In this document: one piece after another, positions 1 to 20,527 of the stretch | Layout of the letters: every line of letters starts with the position of its first letter | Position numbering within the stretch: the stretch's first letter is position 1 | Assembly: GCF_910596095.1 (NCBI RefSeq) | Contig: NC_056551.1 | Coordinates: forward strand, 11,115,501 to 11,179,500 | DNA: 64,000 nucleotides | From: Thunnus maccoyii | Lineage: Eukaryota > Chordata > Actinopteri > Scombriformes > Scombridae | Direction of reading: 5' to 3' | Notes under the pieces: generated by a model | The model's input: only the letters and a program-made list of their open reading frames with translations | Told to the model about the DNA's origin: nothing | Databases searched by the model: none | Program-made: the position numbers and the translations under genes

Positions 1-2900
1 AAGGAATTTTCTGAAGTACATCAACTAACATGTTTTTGTGTAATGCAATTTTTAACATCACTGTAAAAAATGCATTAGATGTGTTCTTTTCACCAGAGAG
101 AAGTCATGTCTGATACCGTACCAAGAGTAGGTATGGTACCATCAGTCACTGTGTCTCTAAAGGACACTTCATTAATGTCAGACATTTTGGCTGTGAAGAA
201 GTTTGAAACTGTGACATTCTGATTAAAGTGATGGCCGTTGTAACCTCCGGCTCTTCCTGAGGTACCCTGGGTCATCTGGGTCACCCACATAGCTCATCCC
301 GGATTCCTCTCACCTCGCTATAAAATGAATTATAGAAAACAGATGGGGTCAATTAGCGTGCTTGATTTATAATTCCAGCACCAAAGGGCATGTAGGCATT
401 TAGTGAAGGCATTTACCAGAGTCAACCTATGATTGTAAGATCTGTACTGTACAATACTAAGAAAAATACTATGAAAAAATAAAAATAAAAAAATCCAGAG
501 AAAAAATTACAGTTTATGCAAAATATCTCTGTGAGATGCTCGATAAAATTTTGTGTGTGTTCATTCAATTAAAAAATATATATTATTAAAAGTGTACTGC
601 TTGTTTTGGGTGTTCTAATTTCAGTTGGAACATTTAGTCCTATCGTCTGCTGAAGGAGGTGAATATCTATAGGCTCAAAAAGGTTTATTTAACCAGATGG
701 ACTGAGATGACTGGCAGTTCCTGGAAGAAGGTGTGAGGGTTAAATATAAGCCTGACTGTGCCGATTGCAATGCTGATTAATGAGTGAGATTACATCTTTT
801 ACATCATGTTTGATTACTAACAACTGCAGGACTAAACACTGTGGGCTTTGGAACACATTCAGACGTAAATTCAAATTGACGTAAACTCAAAAATGTTACA
901 CTTTATGTTCATTATTTTTGATGAACATTATGATTGTTGGTCTAAACCTGAACTCTGAACTATATCTAATTATTGTTTGTCTGAGAGCTGATGTATACAG
1001 TGGTCCTGAGGTGGAAAAACACATTTTAGAGAACACATTTCACAAAACACAACGACATTTTGGAAATCATAATAACATTTAGTCTGTACCTTTTCCGTTT
1101 TGTTATTGTGTTGTCTGAAATGTTGTTGTGTTTTGCACGTCAGGGCTTCTGTAGCTGCAGCTCTAAAATCACTGATAGCTCGCAGGTTCAGACGCAGGCT
1201 TGAACAAAGAGATTGTGGGCTTAAATTCTGTCTGTCTTGTATAAAGAGACATTTTCTTGCATTGAAGCTCAACCGAAAAACAGGAAACTACCAGAGCATG
1301 TACTACATGTTCCTCCATAGGACAGTGTTTTAACTGCTAGACTATACTGAGCACATTATCTATATTATATTAATATTTTAATCAATGTGGAGCCAGAAGT
1401 AATTACATAAGTTATCAGTGATAAAATACTTTTGGTTTACCTTAAGAAATAAATTATCTTCATAAATCGTCATATTTTTAAACAGTAAAGATACACTGTG
1501 CATTTACTTCTGTGGGTCAAACACTCTACAGTGTGGCAGCTGCCATCACAGCTAGCTTGAGGGCGGTGGTGGTAATGGACTGTAGGCCTGCATCGACCAT
1601 ACCACACATCCATTTACACACACACACACCCATACTGTGCCTCGAGGAGAGGTCAGATTCAACTAAGTTTGATTTATTATGGTCGTTCTTGCTGCAGCCA
1701 CCGCCTATCGCAGTCCAGAGGTGTACATCGACTGCCTTTAATGGCAATTTAACCTGGCACACACACAGCGAGCACAAGGCATCCAGTGATAAAGGGCAGA
1801 GAAAGAACTACAGTACATACACAGTTCCCTCAATGGTGGGATAGCTGTGAGGATCATAATTTCAAAACCTTATGCCCAAACAAAGGAACATAAAACAGAT
1901 CACAATTGACACACCAGTCAAAAACTCGCTAATGCTATCTGAATCAGAGGTGTTGGATGTTATTCTTGGCAACAGGTAGACTGAGGCAAACAAAGCAGAT
2001 AGAAATTAAATATACAAACCTCTTCCTCATCACATCCAAATAGACATTAAGGAAGAGAATGATTAAGGAAGTCAAAGAAAAACAAAACTGTTTTTGTGAC
2101 TGTGATATTACTACGGATGCAGTATGAGTACATCACTTGCTTGAGATTTTATGCAAAATGTATAAGATCTCATCAGTTAATGTTTATATATATTGAGCAT
2201 AAGTTGTGATCTAAACTTGATTAAATTTGTGCTTGTGACTTCCTAGACACAATCTTAAGAACTCATCTTGTGGGTTATGATGATATGATGTGGCAATTAT
2301 TTCTAGGCTGCTGTATCATCTGTATGTCAGCACTTTGTTGATGTGCTTTACAGCATGAAGACCTCTGCTATCTGCGTAGAACAGTAGCATACCATAGTCA
2401 CGGTACATGTACTGTAGAAGCATGTACTGTATGCCTACGGCTAGTACAAATGGGAACAGTTGCATAATCTAGCATATTCATATCTGCTTCAATAAAATCC
2501 TAGTGAAGGATCCCTGAATTAGCTAAACCAACATTCTGTATTTATAAGCACCTGCATGTTGCCTGTCAATCACCAGAAGCATTTAGAATACATAATATAT
2601 GTACTGAACAAACAGCAGCCACAGGATGTGCCCATCTGAAACATTGCCCTTGAAAAGTTTTCCACTCCCCATCTCTAGGTCAGCTGACATTCTTTTATTA
2701 GCACTTCATTAAAATTCATTAATTGCTTCCTTTCTCTTGGGCGCAGCCAGAATCTAAACTGGAACTGTCAAAAATTAGAGCAAGAGCAACTGTCCTGTGC
2801 TCTAGATACACAACATGTGATGCCAGGCTACTGCAAACACATCTCTTATGTTGTTAAAAAAAAAAAAAAAGACAACACAAGAGGATAAAAGATACCAGAC
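1..2900. other. Intergenic DNA left of crkl, no supported gene
   Basis: This stretch lies beyond the predicted crkl polyadenylation site. It is AT-rich with short scattered open frames. I recognise no protein domain and no convincing exon series. One 66-codon minus-strand frame at 90-290 is discussed as a finding but is not called as a gene. A poly(A) run at about 2,855-2,870 is followed on the plus strand by the crkl 3' end. Nothing else stands out. Confidence 0.6.
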
Positions 2901-2914
2901 GGAGCAGCTTAAAG

Positions 2915-3576
2915 AAGTAGACGTAGATTTTATTTTATTTGTCCTGTACATAAAGGGTCAATACCAGCACAGGTGTTAACCATGGGAAATATTAACACAT
3001 GTAAATGGTATAAGAAAATAAAAAGGCACAATTTTCAATTTTTAAGTAAAAGACAGGCTTTCCTAGAATATGAGAAGAGAGCACAGTAATACTGTTAATG
3101 CCATTACAAAACAACTCAGAAGCATGAGAAAAGCAAGTTCACCTCTAGAAAGTAAAGAATCAGGGTGTATTGCTTAATTAGTAGATTTCATTATGTCTGA
3201 CGAGGAAAAGCCACACTGGTGTGATGTTGCAGACCAGGAGGCATTAAAATGAGAGAAACCTTTATTTAATAAGGAAATAAATGACATTAAGCAGCATTTG
3301 GCCACCTAGAACCATCTCCGTGGCCAAGAGGTCATGCACAGAGGCAACCAGCAGGCTTTTTTTCCCTTTTGTAAATGTCCCCTTAGGTACTTTTAGTTTA
3401 ATAACATCACTCATTTTAACAAAAATGCTTGATTTAACAGCCGACTACAAATTGAGAGAAAATGAAAAAAAAAAATGAAAAAAAAAGAAAGAAAAGAAAT
3501 TGCAATACAACTAAAGCGGCACAATATTACTCCGAGTGAACAGCTGAGCAATGATTTGAACGAAAAGCACTAAGAG

Positions 3577-3613
<37 letters not shown>

Positions 3614-4177
3614 GGGTGGGGGGGGTGGGAATAGTTCATTTTTACAGCAGAAATCTAGGGGTGAGCACTGTTCGCACGACTGTTTAATCCTCAGCTTCTA
3701 CTGATCAAATAGAATCGGTTGCAGCACAGTATGAACAAAGATGCTTTCCACTCTTCTTGATGAAGAGTCCGCTTGCATAAAAAGGGATCAGAAATTGTGC
3801 ACAGACCAAATATTTAAGGAATAAAGCTAGTAGAATATCCTATATGGACAAGAGTAACAGCACATTAAAAACATAAGATGCATAAAAGATGCATTTATCT
3901 TACTCTCTGAAAAAGGCATTAATGGGATCTCATTGGCTTGCTGAGACATTTCCTCCTTCCCTGACCTATGCCACTGAAAGTGGGGTTTCTCACTTTCGGT
4001 CCTCGTTCTCAGACCGTGACACTGCGAATTTTAGCAAGCTTTGTAGTCACATGCTTAAGTGCTGGCCAGGGCTACTGCTATTGTTGCTATTTGATTTTTT
4101 GAAAATCTGTTAAAAACTTCGCACTACTCTGCAAAACGTTGAGATTTATTTTCTAGTGCTTGGTGCTGTTTGTACTA

Positions 4178-4208
<31 letters not shown>

Positions 4209-4328
4209 TGCTAATCTCTAAGCAATGTCCGTTTAGTTGAAAATAATGTACAGGGCAGTACAGTGAGGTACCCAGTGGACATGCAAAGTCACCCCTCTGC
4301 CATATATCTTGTCCGTTACAAATAAAAC

Positions 4329-4359
<31 letters not shown>

Positions 4360-5280
4360 ACTATGTTGATCATGTGGCACAAATGTGACACAAATACTAG
4401 GAAAAATATGATAAATCACTTATAACCGAGTCATGTCTTATTAACAAAAAGATAAATAGTCTCATCAGCCAGACTTGTGCCAGGATGTACAGTGGGTGGA
4501 ATAATGGGATCTACTTTGTCATGGAACGACCTTGATCCTCCGCGAACCCATCTCTCCTGCTTCCTCCTGACACAAAAATCACACACACATACACATCAAA
4601 AACCTGTTAACCCGAAGAACGCACGGCCAATAAGTGTGCACAATTGTGTGCTTGTGTAATGGTTAAGGTACAACAGTGACTTGATTGTTTGGAGAAATAA
4701 CATTTGACTGGCTGGTTAGCTCCTTGTTGCCTCAGTGCTCTCCCAAGTCCATAGGGATACTGTGTCTCCCTACTTCGTACAAATATCTGCACATCAACAA
4801 AACATACACACACCAACACTTTCTAAAGTTCCCAAGACTTCAAAAATAACAAATATTCAGAGAAACTAAAAAAAGGACAAGTTGCAATGTGGTAAATGTC
4901 CATTCACACACATGCACTTATACATACACACACACACATACACTCTCACACTTATGCCCAGTGACCTGGAAACAAAAAAGGATACTAATGCAAAAAACAA
5001 AAAACAAAAAAAAAAAAAAAACACTGCCCAGCCCAGAACAAAGACGTGGGAAAGGGAACTGGGATGAAGAGGGGTCAGGTTTTAGTTTTGATCCAATGTC
5101 CAAAACTGTAAACAGTCAGAAAGCCTTGCAACGGTTGGCAACAACATAAGGGTCGCTATCATGGTACAGCCCCAAGCAGGCAAGCACGTAACCGTGGTGA
5201 CACTGGCGGGAAAGGTGGAGACAGCCAGCAGATTCAGGTGCGGGTCGACACTGGCGAGAGGGCCCAGTCGAACGCTTGGG
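2915..5280 (-). other. crkl: crkl 3' untranslated region (predicted)
   Basis: This is the non-coding DNA between the crkl stop codon and the paired AATAAA signals. It holds a GA-rich microsatellite at about 3,580-3,612, an A-rich (AAAAC)n run near 4,325-4,360, a short CA repeat near 4,919-4,940 and several A/T homopolymers. No long frame resembles a protein. Assignment as UTR is inferred from position and strand; 3' end sequencing would fix it. Confidence 0.55.
2929..2939 (-). terminator. crkl: crkl polyadenylation signal (two overlapping AATAAA)
   Basis: On the minus strand the sequence reads AATAAAATAAA, two overlapping canonical hexamers. Just downstream on the minus strand (about 2,865-2,890) is a GU/U-rich stretch, TTGTGTTGTC followed by a T run, which is the expected downstream element. 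Cleavage would fall near 2,905-2,920. This gives crkl a 3' UTR of about 2.4 kb; long 3' UTRs are usual for CRKL. The exact site is inferred. Confidence 0.6.
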
Positions 5281-14514
<9,234 letters not shown>

Positions 14515-14899
14515 TCAAAAATAAGTTAATATCAGTCTACAAATGAAAAAAAAATTACAAAACAGACTAGACAATAAGTTAAAACGTGTATGCGTGGTTG
14601 AAATTGGGAGATGCAGAGCAGGGCATCCGTCGCCCTTTGAGGTTTTTTTCTGAGTGATTTCTGCAAAAATGCTGCAGGCTCCAGAGACCTCTTATTGAAA
14701 AAAATACAACATTAAAAAAAACAAAAAAAACACAAACAACCTGACGTTTTTCAGAGACAGGCTGCGACTGGCTGGATCCAACTTTGAAGCATAATGTGGT
14801 TCCTGTGTTCAGCAGTCAACGGCTGAGTTATTGTTGGAGCGGCCAAAATATAAAACATATAAACTTAATACGAGAGGCAAACATCGACGAAGGCCGAAG

Positions 14900-15540
14900 T
14901 AACAAAAATGATCAATGAAGCTTCCCCTTTTCGTTCCGCCTTCCGAGAAAACAGAGCTTCTCTTCTAATAATTTATCTCCTCCAGTCAGTGTCAGTTATG
15001 AGAGCGGAAAAGGTGGCCTCAGTTTTTCATCTGATAAATCCTCATGTCTGTAAAAAGGTTGCCAGTAGCCGCGGGTCGGATAACGAAGTGATTAATTTGT
15101 ATCTTCTTGGTGTTACGGTAAGGCACACGTCATGGAAATGCGTTTTTGAATCCCCTCTCTCGACTCGGAGCAGACTTGTGAGCAGAAAAATGGCGGCCCG
15201 CAACACGTCTTCACACAAAAAATTATTTCAGAGCATCGGTTTGTCTCCTGCGCGTGCATCTCAGGTGCTAGCTGTAGCTCCCGCGTGCATCCCGAAACTG
15301 CTCACGAGGGATCCCGGGCTTAAAGATTCTATCTTTTAATACTTTCCCTTAATACGGCTGGTCGCCCCCTCACCCGAGCCAGCAGAAGTGCAAATACGAG
15401 ACCGAAAAAATGGCGACGGGAGGGCAGGTCCCGCTTTCTATCCGCACGTCACAGACGCCTGGACTGGGGGGGGGGGGGGGGGGGGGGGGTTGGGGTAGGC
15501 GGGTGACGAGGATGTGCAGCCACCCCCATGGTGGCAAGGT
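14900..15540 (-). promoter_or_regulatory. crkl: crkl promoter, CpG-rich, with YY1-like sites and a G24 run
   Basis: CpG density rises sharply compared with the flanks. Two YY1-type motifs occur, AAAATGGCGGC near 15,187-15,197 and AAAATGGCGAC at 15,407-15,417, both on the plus strand. A run of 24 consecutive G lies at 15,466-15,489. The position upstream of the crkl start codon suggests a housekeeping-type promoter. The transcription start is not defined from sequence. A 143-codon plus-strand frame here is rejected as chance. Confidence 0.6.
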
Positions 15541-18500
15541 GTCAATCATGTTTCCATGACACAGCTATAGAGAATATAGGGCAAACATACACTTACAGGT
15601 CTATTTATAACAGCACGCGCCCATGTTTTTGCTCTTAATTCCTGTACAATCTTACGCAATTAAAAAGTGCAATAAGTAACAAAAAAAAAATAAAAAAAAT
15701 AGCAATACCACAATGTAAAAATATTCTCAAGACAAAAAAGACCTGTATTAAAAATGTCACTTAACATAGTATTATCAAAAATATATAAGTAACATATAAG
15801 TATCAAGAAAAGAAAAGTGAAAGTGCTGCAATACAGAAAAAACTGTAGCCTATCATATGTCTATAGCCTCCATGTGTCTTTGTACGTAGCTTATATCAGA
15901 ATCAGAATCAACTTCATTGGCTTAGTATGTTTACACACAATCTCAATGTACTTACACAGAATAACAACACAACAATCTTCAGAAATATACACAAGGAAAT
16001 GTCTATATACAGGTGAAACCGTTTCTGTGACACAAGATACAAATAGTGCAAAGAAGTGAAGAGTGCATAGAATGCTGAGATAAATATTGAATGGTAACCA
16101 CCTACTATATACATATAATAGCCTGTATATCTGAACAGGCTGTACTGTTCAGATATATAGTAGTGAGTGAAATGTATTGCACATTTTGTATTTTAGATTA
16201 AAATAAATATAATTTGTATGTTTGTACATTTTGCATAGCCTGCCTACAATTAAGACATACAGTATATTTGCTCTGTCAACAGCTTTTTCATGCTACCAGT
16301 GAAAAGTTTTACATATTTCCCTATTTTCATTTCCTGTTGTTGTCCAACTTCCCCTCAATTCAATCTCATAATAAGCATTATCTGGCACAGAACTGTGACA
16401 CATCGATTTGGAGCTCCCCAACCTACCCAACCCACAACACAATATGCTGAAAGGGAGAGAGTGAATTTAAATGCAGGGGGCAGTGCCTCCAAAGAAGCCT
16501 TAATAAGAAGTGACACAAACAGAAGGAAAAAAAAAGTGTTAGAAAACACTGACTGAGCATGAAAAGCCTTCCAGTGTGGCGGGACAACTTCTGCTCATTG
16601 ATGAAAGTAAGATACATAAAAAAAGGTAGTTCTGTTCCTCTGGTTGTTGAGGTTTCAGTGACCATGCCTCATGAGGCTGCAGCTGTCACAGAGCAGCTCT
16701 CATCACTGCAACACTGTCTGAATGTTAATAGATTTGCACCCACTGGGTCTTACTGGCTAATGCCTGCCAATTCCCACATTTCCACAAAGGCGCAGCGATG
16801 CAACAAATTGAAAAGAAAAAACAAACAGGGCTTCTTCCTACTCAGAAGTATAGGTTAAAAAAAAGGATGACGTTTAGGGACACATATTGTTTTACAAAAG
16901 GCTTTTGCTTTAACTATACAATAGGTTTACACCTTTGTTTTAAGTATATACTCTGATTTAGTTACCATAGTGAGAAACATTCTTTAAGATGGATTTATTG
17001 GGTAGTCTAACATTATAGTTTGGACATTAAGATAAATGGGTGTCACCATCTCAAATGCACATATTCCATGCTAAACAGGAAAAAAGTTACATTAAAACTA
17101 TTTCTATGAGGTTTTGTAAATGAGGCTAAGGTTATGACAAACTTGCCTGTGGGTGACCACTGTCAAACATTTCTGGGCTTACATTGAAAGGATGCACAGT
17201 GAAGAGTTTCTTCAGAAATACCACCATCTGGTGGGTGAATGCTTGATACAACAGTTTTTTTTTTATTTAAAGGTTAAGTTAAAGTTTTGTACATGTTTCA
17301 TTTTAGACTGATGCAAGGAGATAAAATACAAACTGAGAGACACGGGAGCTGTCTAGCACAGCTGTAGCCTTTAGCATATCTGCCTAAGAAAAAACACATA
17401 CAATGACGAGAATTCCTGCCAAGGGATATAAGGGTATCCTGCCCACTCCTCTGATTTTACTTCTGGGAGCAAAATTAGTGTCCCTCAGGCTCAGGATTGC
17501 TTTTGTAACCATTAATCCCTGTTAGGCTATTACTGCTGTATTAAGAGTGTGCCTCCTGGGTTGGGCTATATGAGGGAACTGCACTGTGATTGGTTCAAAC
17601 TGCAAATAGAAAAAGACATGAACACTCATTGCAATTGTAATGGATTTTGTTAACCATAACATTTCTTATCTATTCAAACACGGTTATGCTGGCAAAATTC
17701 ATTATGTTGAGCTTTCATCAGAATTTCAGAGGGAAAATAAATAACCACAATCATGACAAGACAGGGGAAGGAGGGGAACTGTCTGCCCCGCCTGGCCTTA
17801 TGCAGTTCTTAACCTGCCCTACTTTGTTGCACAACTAGAAGCTAAGTTTTGACTCATAGTTAGGAGGTTAGGCCAGGTGCTTTTAAATTTACTGACTTAC
17901 ACATGGCTCTGCACCATCTCACTGATAAATGCTTACATGACTGCCAAAGCTGAAGAGCATACTTTCATTGCTGAGGAAATTGAACTGAACAGTAATACTG
18001 TATATAGAACAATAATTTATTTATTAATTGTATTTATGTATCTATTGAGGAATGTTAATAACTGTTCAAACAAAACCTGGAACATGATTGTGAACTTGAT
18101 TTTATGATTTTTAATTGAATGCCTTTGCATGAGTCACAATAACAACACAAAGATGTGAGATTTAAATAGTAGGCTTCTCCAAAAGCAAAAACCACATATT
18201 ATAATAGTGTTATCTGGAGCACTTATCAGAGTAGAAGGTTGAAAAGTGCCTCAGAGACACAAGCAGGAATCCAATTTATTCCATCATCAAATTTCAGTTT
18301 CTTATGTCTTCTATTCAGTTTCTTAAATAACCACATCCTCATAGCTTTAGCAAAATCTCTTCACGCTACAAGTTTAAACTGTGCAAATTGTCTGCAGCAT
18401 GTGTGTGTCCAGAGGTTTTTTTGTGTTTCTTCACAACATGTATTGAGAAAAACGCTACACCCTGGTGGCTTAAATGAAGAATAAGATGTGACCTGTTTTC

Positions 18501-19820
18501 TGTGACTATCTTATCGTCTTTCTGTACTGGTGGGTCTCATTCCCAATGTAAAAGCTAACATTTGTATGTATATCTATATACCAATATGGGTATGAGAACG
18601 TGTTGATGCTATCGAATTATATTATCCTAATGTGTTTGTAATGACCTGATCTGCTGGTAATTGGCTTCAAGGGTGTTCAGTCAAGACCTAGATCACCTGT
18701 AGAGTAACCCATATATAGGGTGACTTATCATGCATGCCTCATTTTTCACTGAGGAAAGTCCAACATGGACTGAAACATTTGCACTCTTGCACTCTATGCA
18801 CATTTTTTTTACTGTCTGTACAGCCCTGTAATGTAATGTAACAAATAGAAATATTTAAAATTCAAACTCTAGTCTGAATTCATTTTTTGTTCTCTGTGTG
18901 CAAGTCCTCCCCTGCTACACTTTTTTTTTTTATTTGTGTCACTATTTTCACACACACGACTGGCGGAAAGTTCATACAGAGCAACAGTGGGATGCGCTGT
19001 GGTGGAACAGACAATGTCGCAAGTCAGTGTAGCAAAGGCGTTGAACCATAAAGTGGCCACTTCACTTTGTTGTCATCTTTAACTTCAGTTTTTCATTAAA
19101 ACATTCACGTGAGGTGCAGATTCAAGAAAATGAACATTTACATTTAATATGGGAGATTTGTGGTTTACAAATAAGCTAGTATTCAAGTATGCAGTGTTTG
19201 CACTACATACATGCTGTATATATACATTGCGCCCATTATTACACAGAATCTGACTTGAAGACTTCTTCAACAAGAGAATGAATACTGAAAATGTAGCTCA
19301 TGAATGAGGAAATGTGGACTAATAAGCCATACTGTAGCAGGATCACAGTTAGGCTTAACTAAACAGACAGGTTTCGTTAAGTGTTATCCTCCAAATAAAC
19401 AACACAATGAACAGTTTTGATTTCTTCATGAAGGAAATTCTGCTCTAATAATCACAGTTGTATATTGCATGGTCTGGGAAATCTGTAATGTTGAAAACAG
19501 CCATTGAAAGATATTTTACTTCTCTGATCTTGAATCAGTAACAGGACAGTTAAAATAATGATGATAATACTCTGGATCTGAAGCACATGGTCACTGAAGT
19601 GCAGTGATGATAACATGCTTTATTGGTTGCTGAACCTTATTAAAAGGTTAAAAGCTCTAACTATAATCATACACTACCGACCTTATCACTCAAGGTCCTC
19701 TCTTTTTGTTTTTGTCTGTTGAGACATCAGTATGAGCTCTGTTGGCGCAGATAGACCTCAACATTTTTATTATCAGATGCCCACTACTTATTTTTGCCAC
19801 CACATAAGATACACTAAAAG
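15541..19820. other. Intergenic DNA between crkl and ccdc74
   Basis: No exon series or domain is visible. It contains a fish repeat fragment around 15,890-16,100 and a small perfect hairpin at 16,126-16,157. It also has a stretch near 18,640-18,830 that may be a decayed retroelement 3' end (ACTGAGGAAAGTCC followed by GACTGAAACATTTGC). A/T homopolymers are frequent. Confidence 0.6.
15889..16100. repeat. Fragment of a dispersed fish repeat (AGAATCAACTTCATTGGC type)
   Basis: The run beginning CAGAATCAGAATCAACTTC and continuing CATTGGCTTAGTATGT resembles a short dispersed repeat that is frequent in teleost genomes. The copy is diverged and its right boundary is unclear. Confidence 0.4.
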
Positions 19821-19824
19821 AACT

Positions 19825-19890
19825 TTTATTCTTTTTTTAAAAAAATGAGGGAAAAAACAACGGTGCAATTTTGTGTTTAGGCAATTTATT
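19825..19890 (-). terminator. ccdc74: ccdc74 polyadenylation signals (two AATAAA)
   Basis: Minus-strand AATAAA hexamers lie at 19,885-19,890 and 19,825-19,830. T-rich sequence follows each on the minus strand. The first would give a 3' UTR of about 520-540 nt. Which one is used cannot be told from sequence. Confidence 0.45.
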
Positions 19891-20400
19891 AGATTTTCTG
19901 TGTTAATCCTGCTGAGTTGTAGGTGTGTGGCTTATGACACAGCCAGTTAAAGCATGAGACTGTTCCTGTTGCGAAAAGTGCCTGAGAAATAATCCTGGTA
20001 GTTTCTTGGTAAGAATGAGCACCAAGTATAAACTTGGAGATGCAACAGTGTCCAACTGTCCAACTTCGGTAAAAAAAATAAAATAAAATATTTTTTACCA
20101 TTCCCGGGCAAGATTTGAGACACGTAACTCTGTTCTTTCCTCTTCTCTTTGTGTGGAAAATTGAAAACTTCTGAAAAGTCTACGCACTTTCATCTTTGTT
20201 TTATATCTTTCAATAAATATGATTTGTTACAGCCCTTTGAGTACATTTCCCTATCAAAGATCTTCCCAAGACTTCAAATGAATATCCATTACTGAGAATC
20301 TATATTCATTTGTGACTAAGGTTTTTCAGAAGAACCTGTGAAAAAGCACCAGTCCTGAGGTGGATGTACAGTAGCTGACACTGTGGTAGTTTTGATCCTG

Positions 20401-20527
20401 TCACCGCACCGTCCTTTTGAAACGGTCTTTCTGCACAGCGCGAGTCCTCCTCTGTCTCTCTGCAATGGTGGAACCAAGGCTCTGTTTCAGTGCTGGAAAG
20501 ATCACCCCAGACTGAGAGGGTCCAGGT
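20401..20527 (-). CDS. ccdc74: ccdc74 coding exon 6 (C terminus, stop)
   Basis: Completes codon 252 and encodes residues 253-293, with SGVIFPALKQ and the basic tail KDRFKRTVR before TGA. The acceptor TTTCCTTTCCCAG is strong. This tail is the clearest family signature, matching the ILPALKQ and AERQ motifs of human CCDC74. Confidence 0.9.

Noticed and set aside
1512-1844. 110-codon plus-strand frame
   Set aside because: Composition is unremarkable, it contains a CA-rich stretch, and I see no homology or splice signals.
14908-15339. 143-codon plus-strand open frame in the crkl CpG island
   Set aside because: GC-rich promoter DNA makes long chance frames; no domain, no splice partner and it overlaps the crkl 5' region on the other strand.
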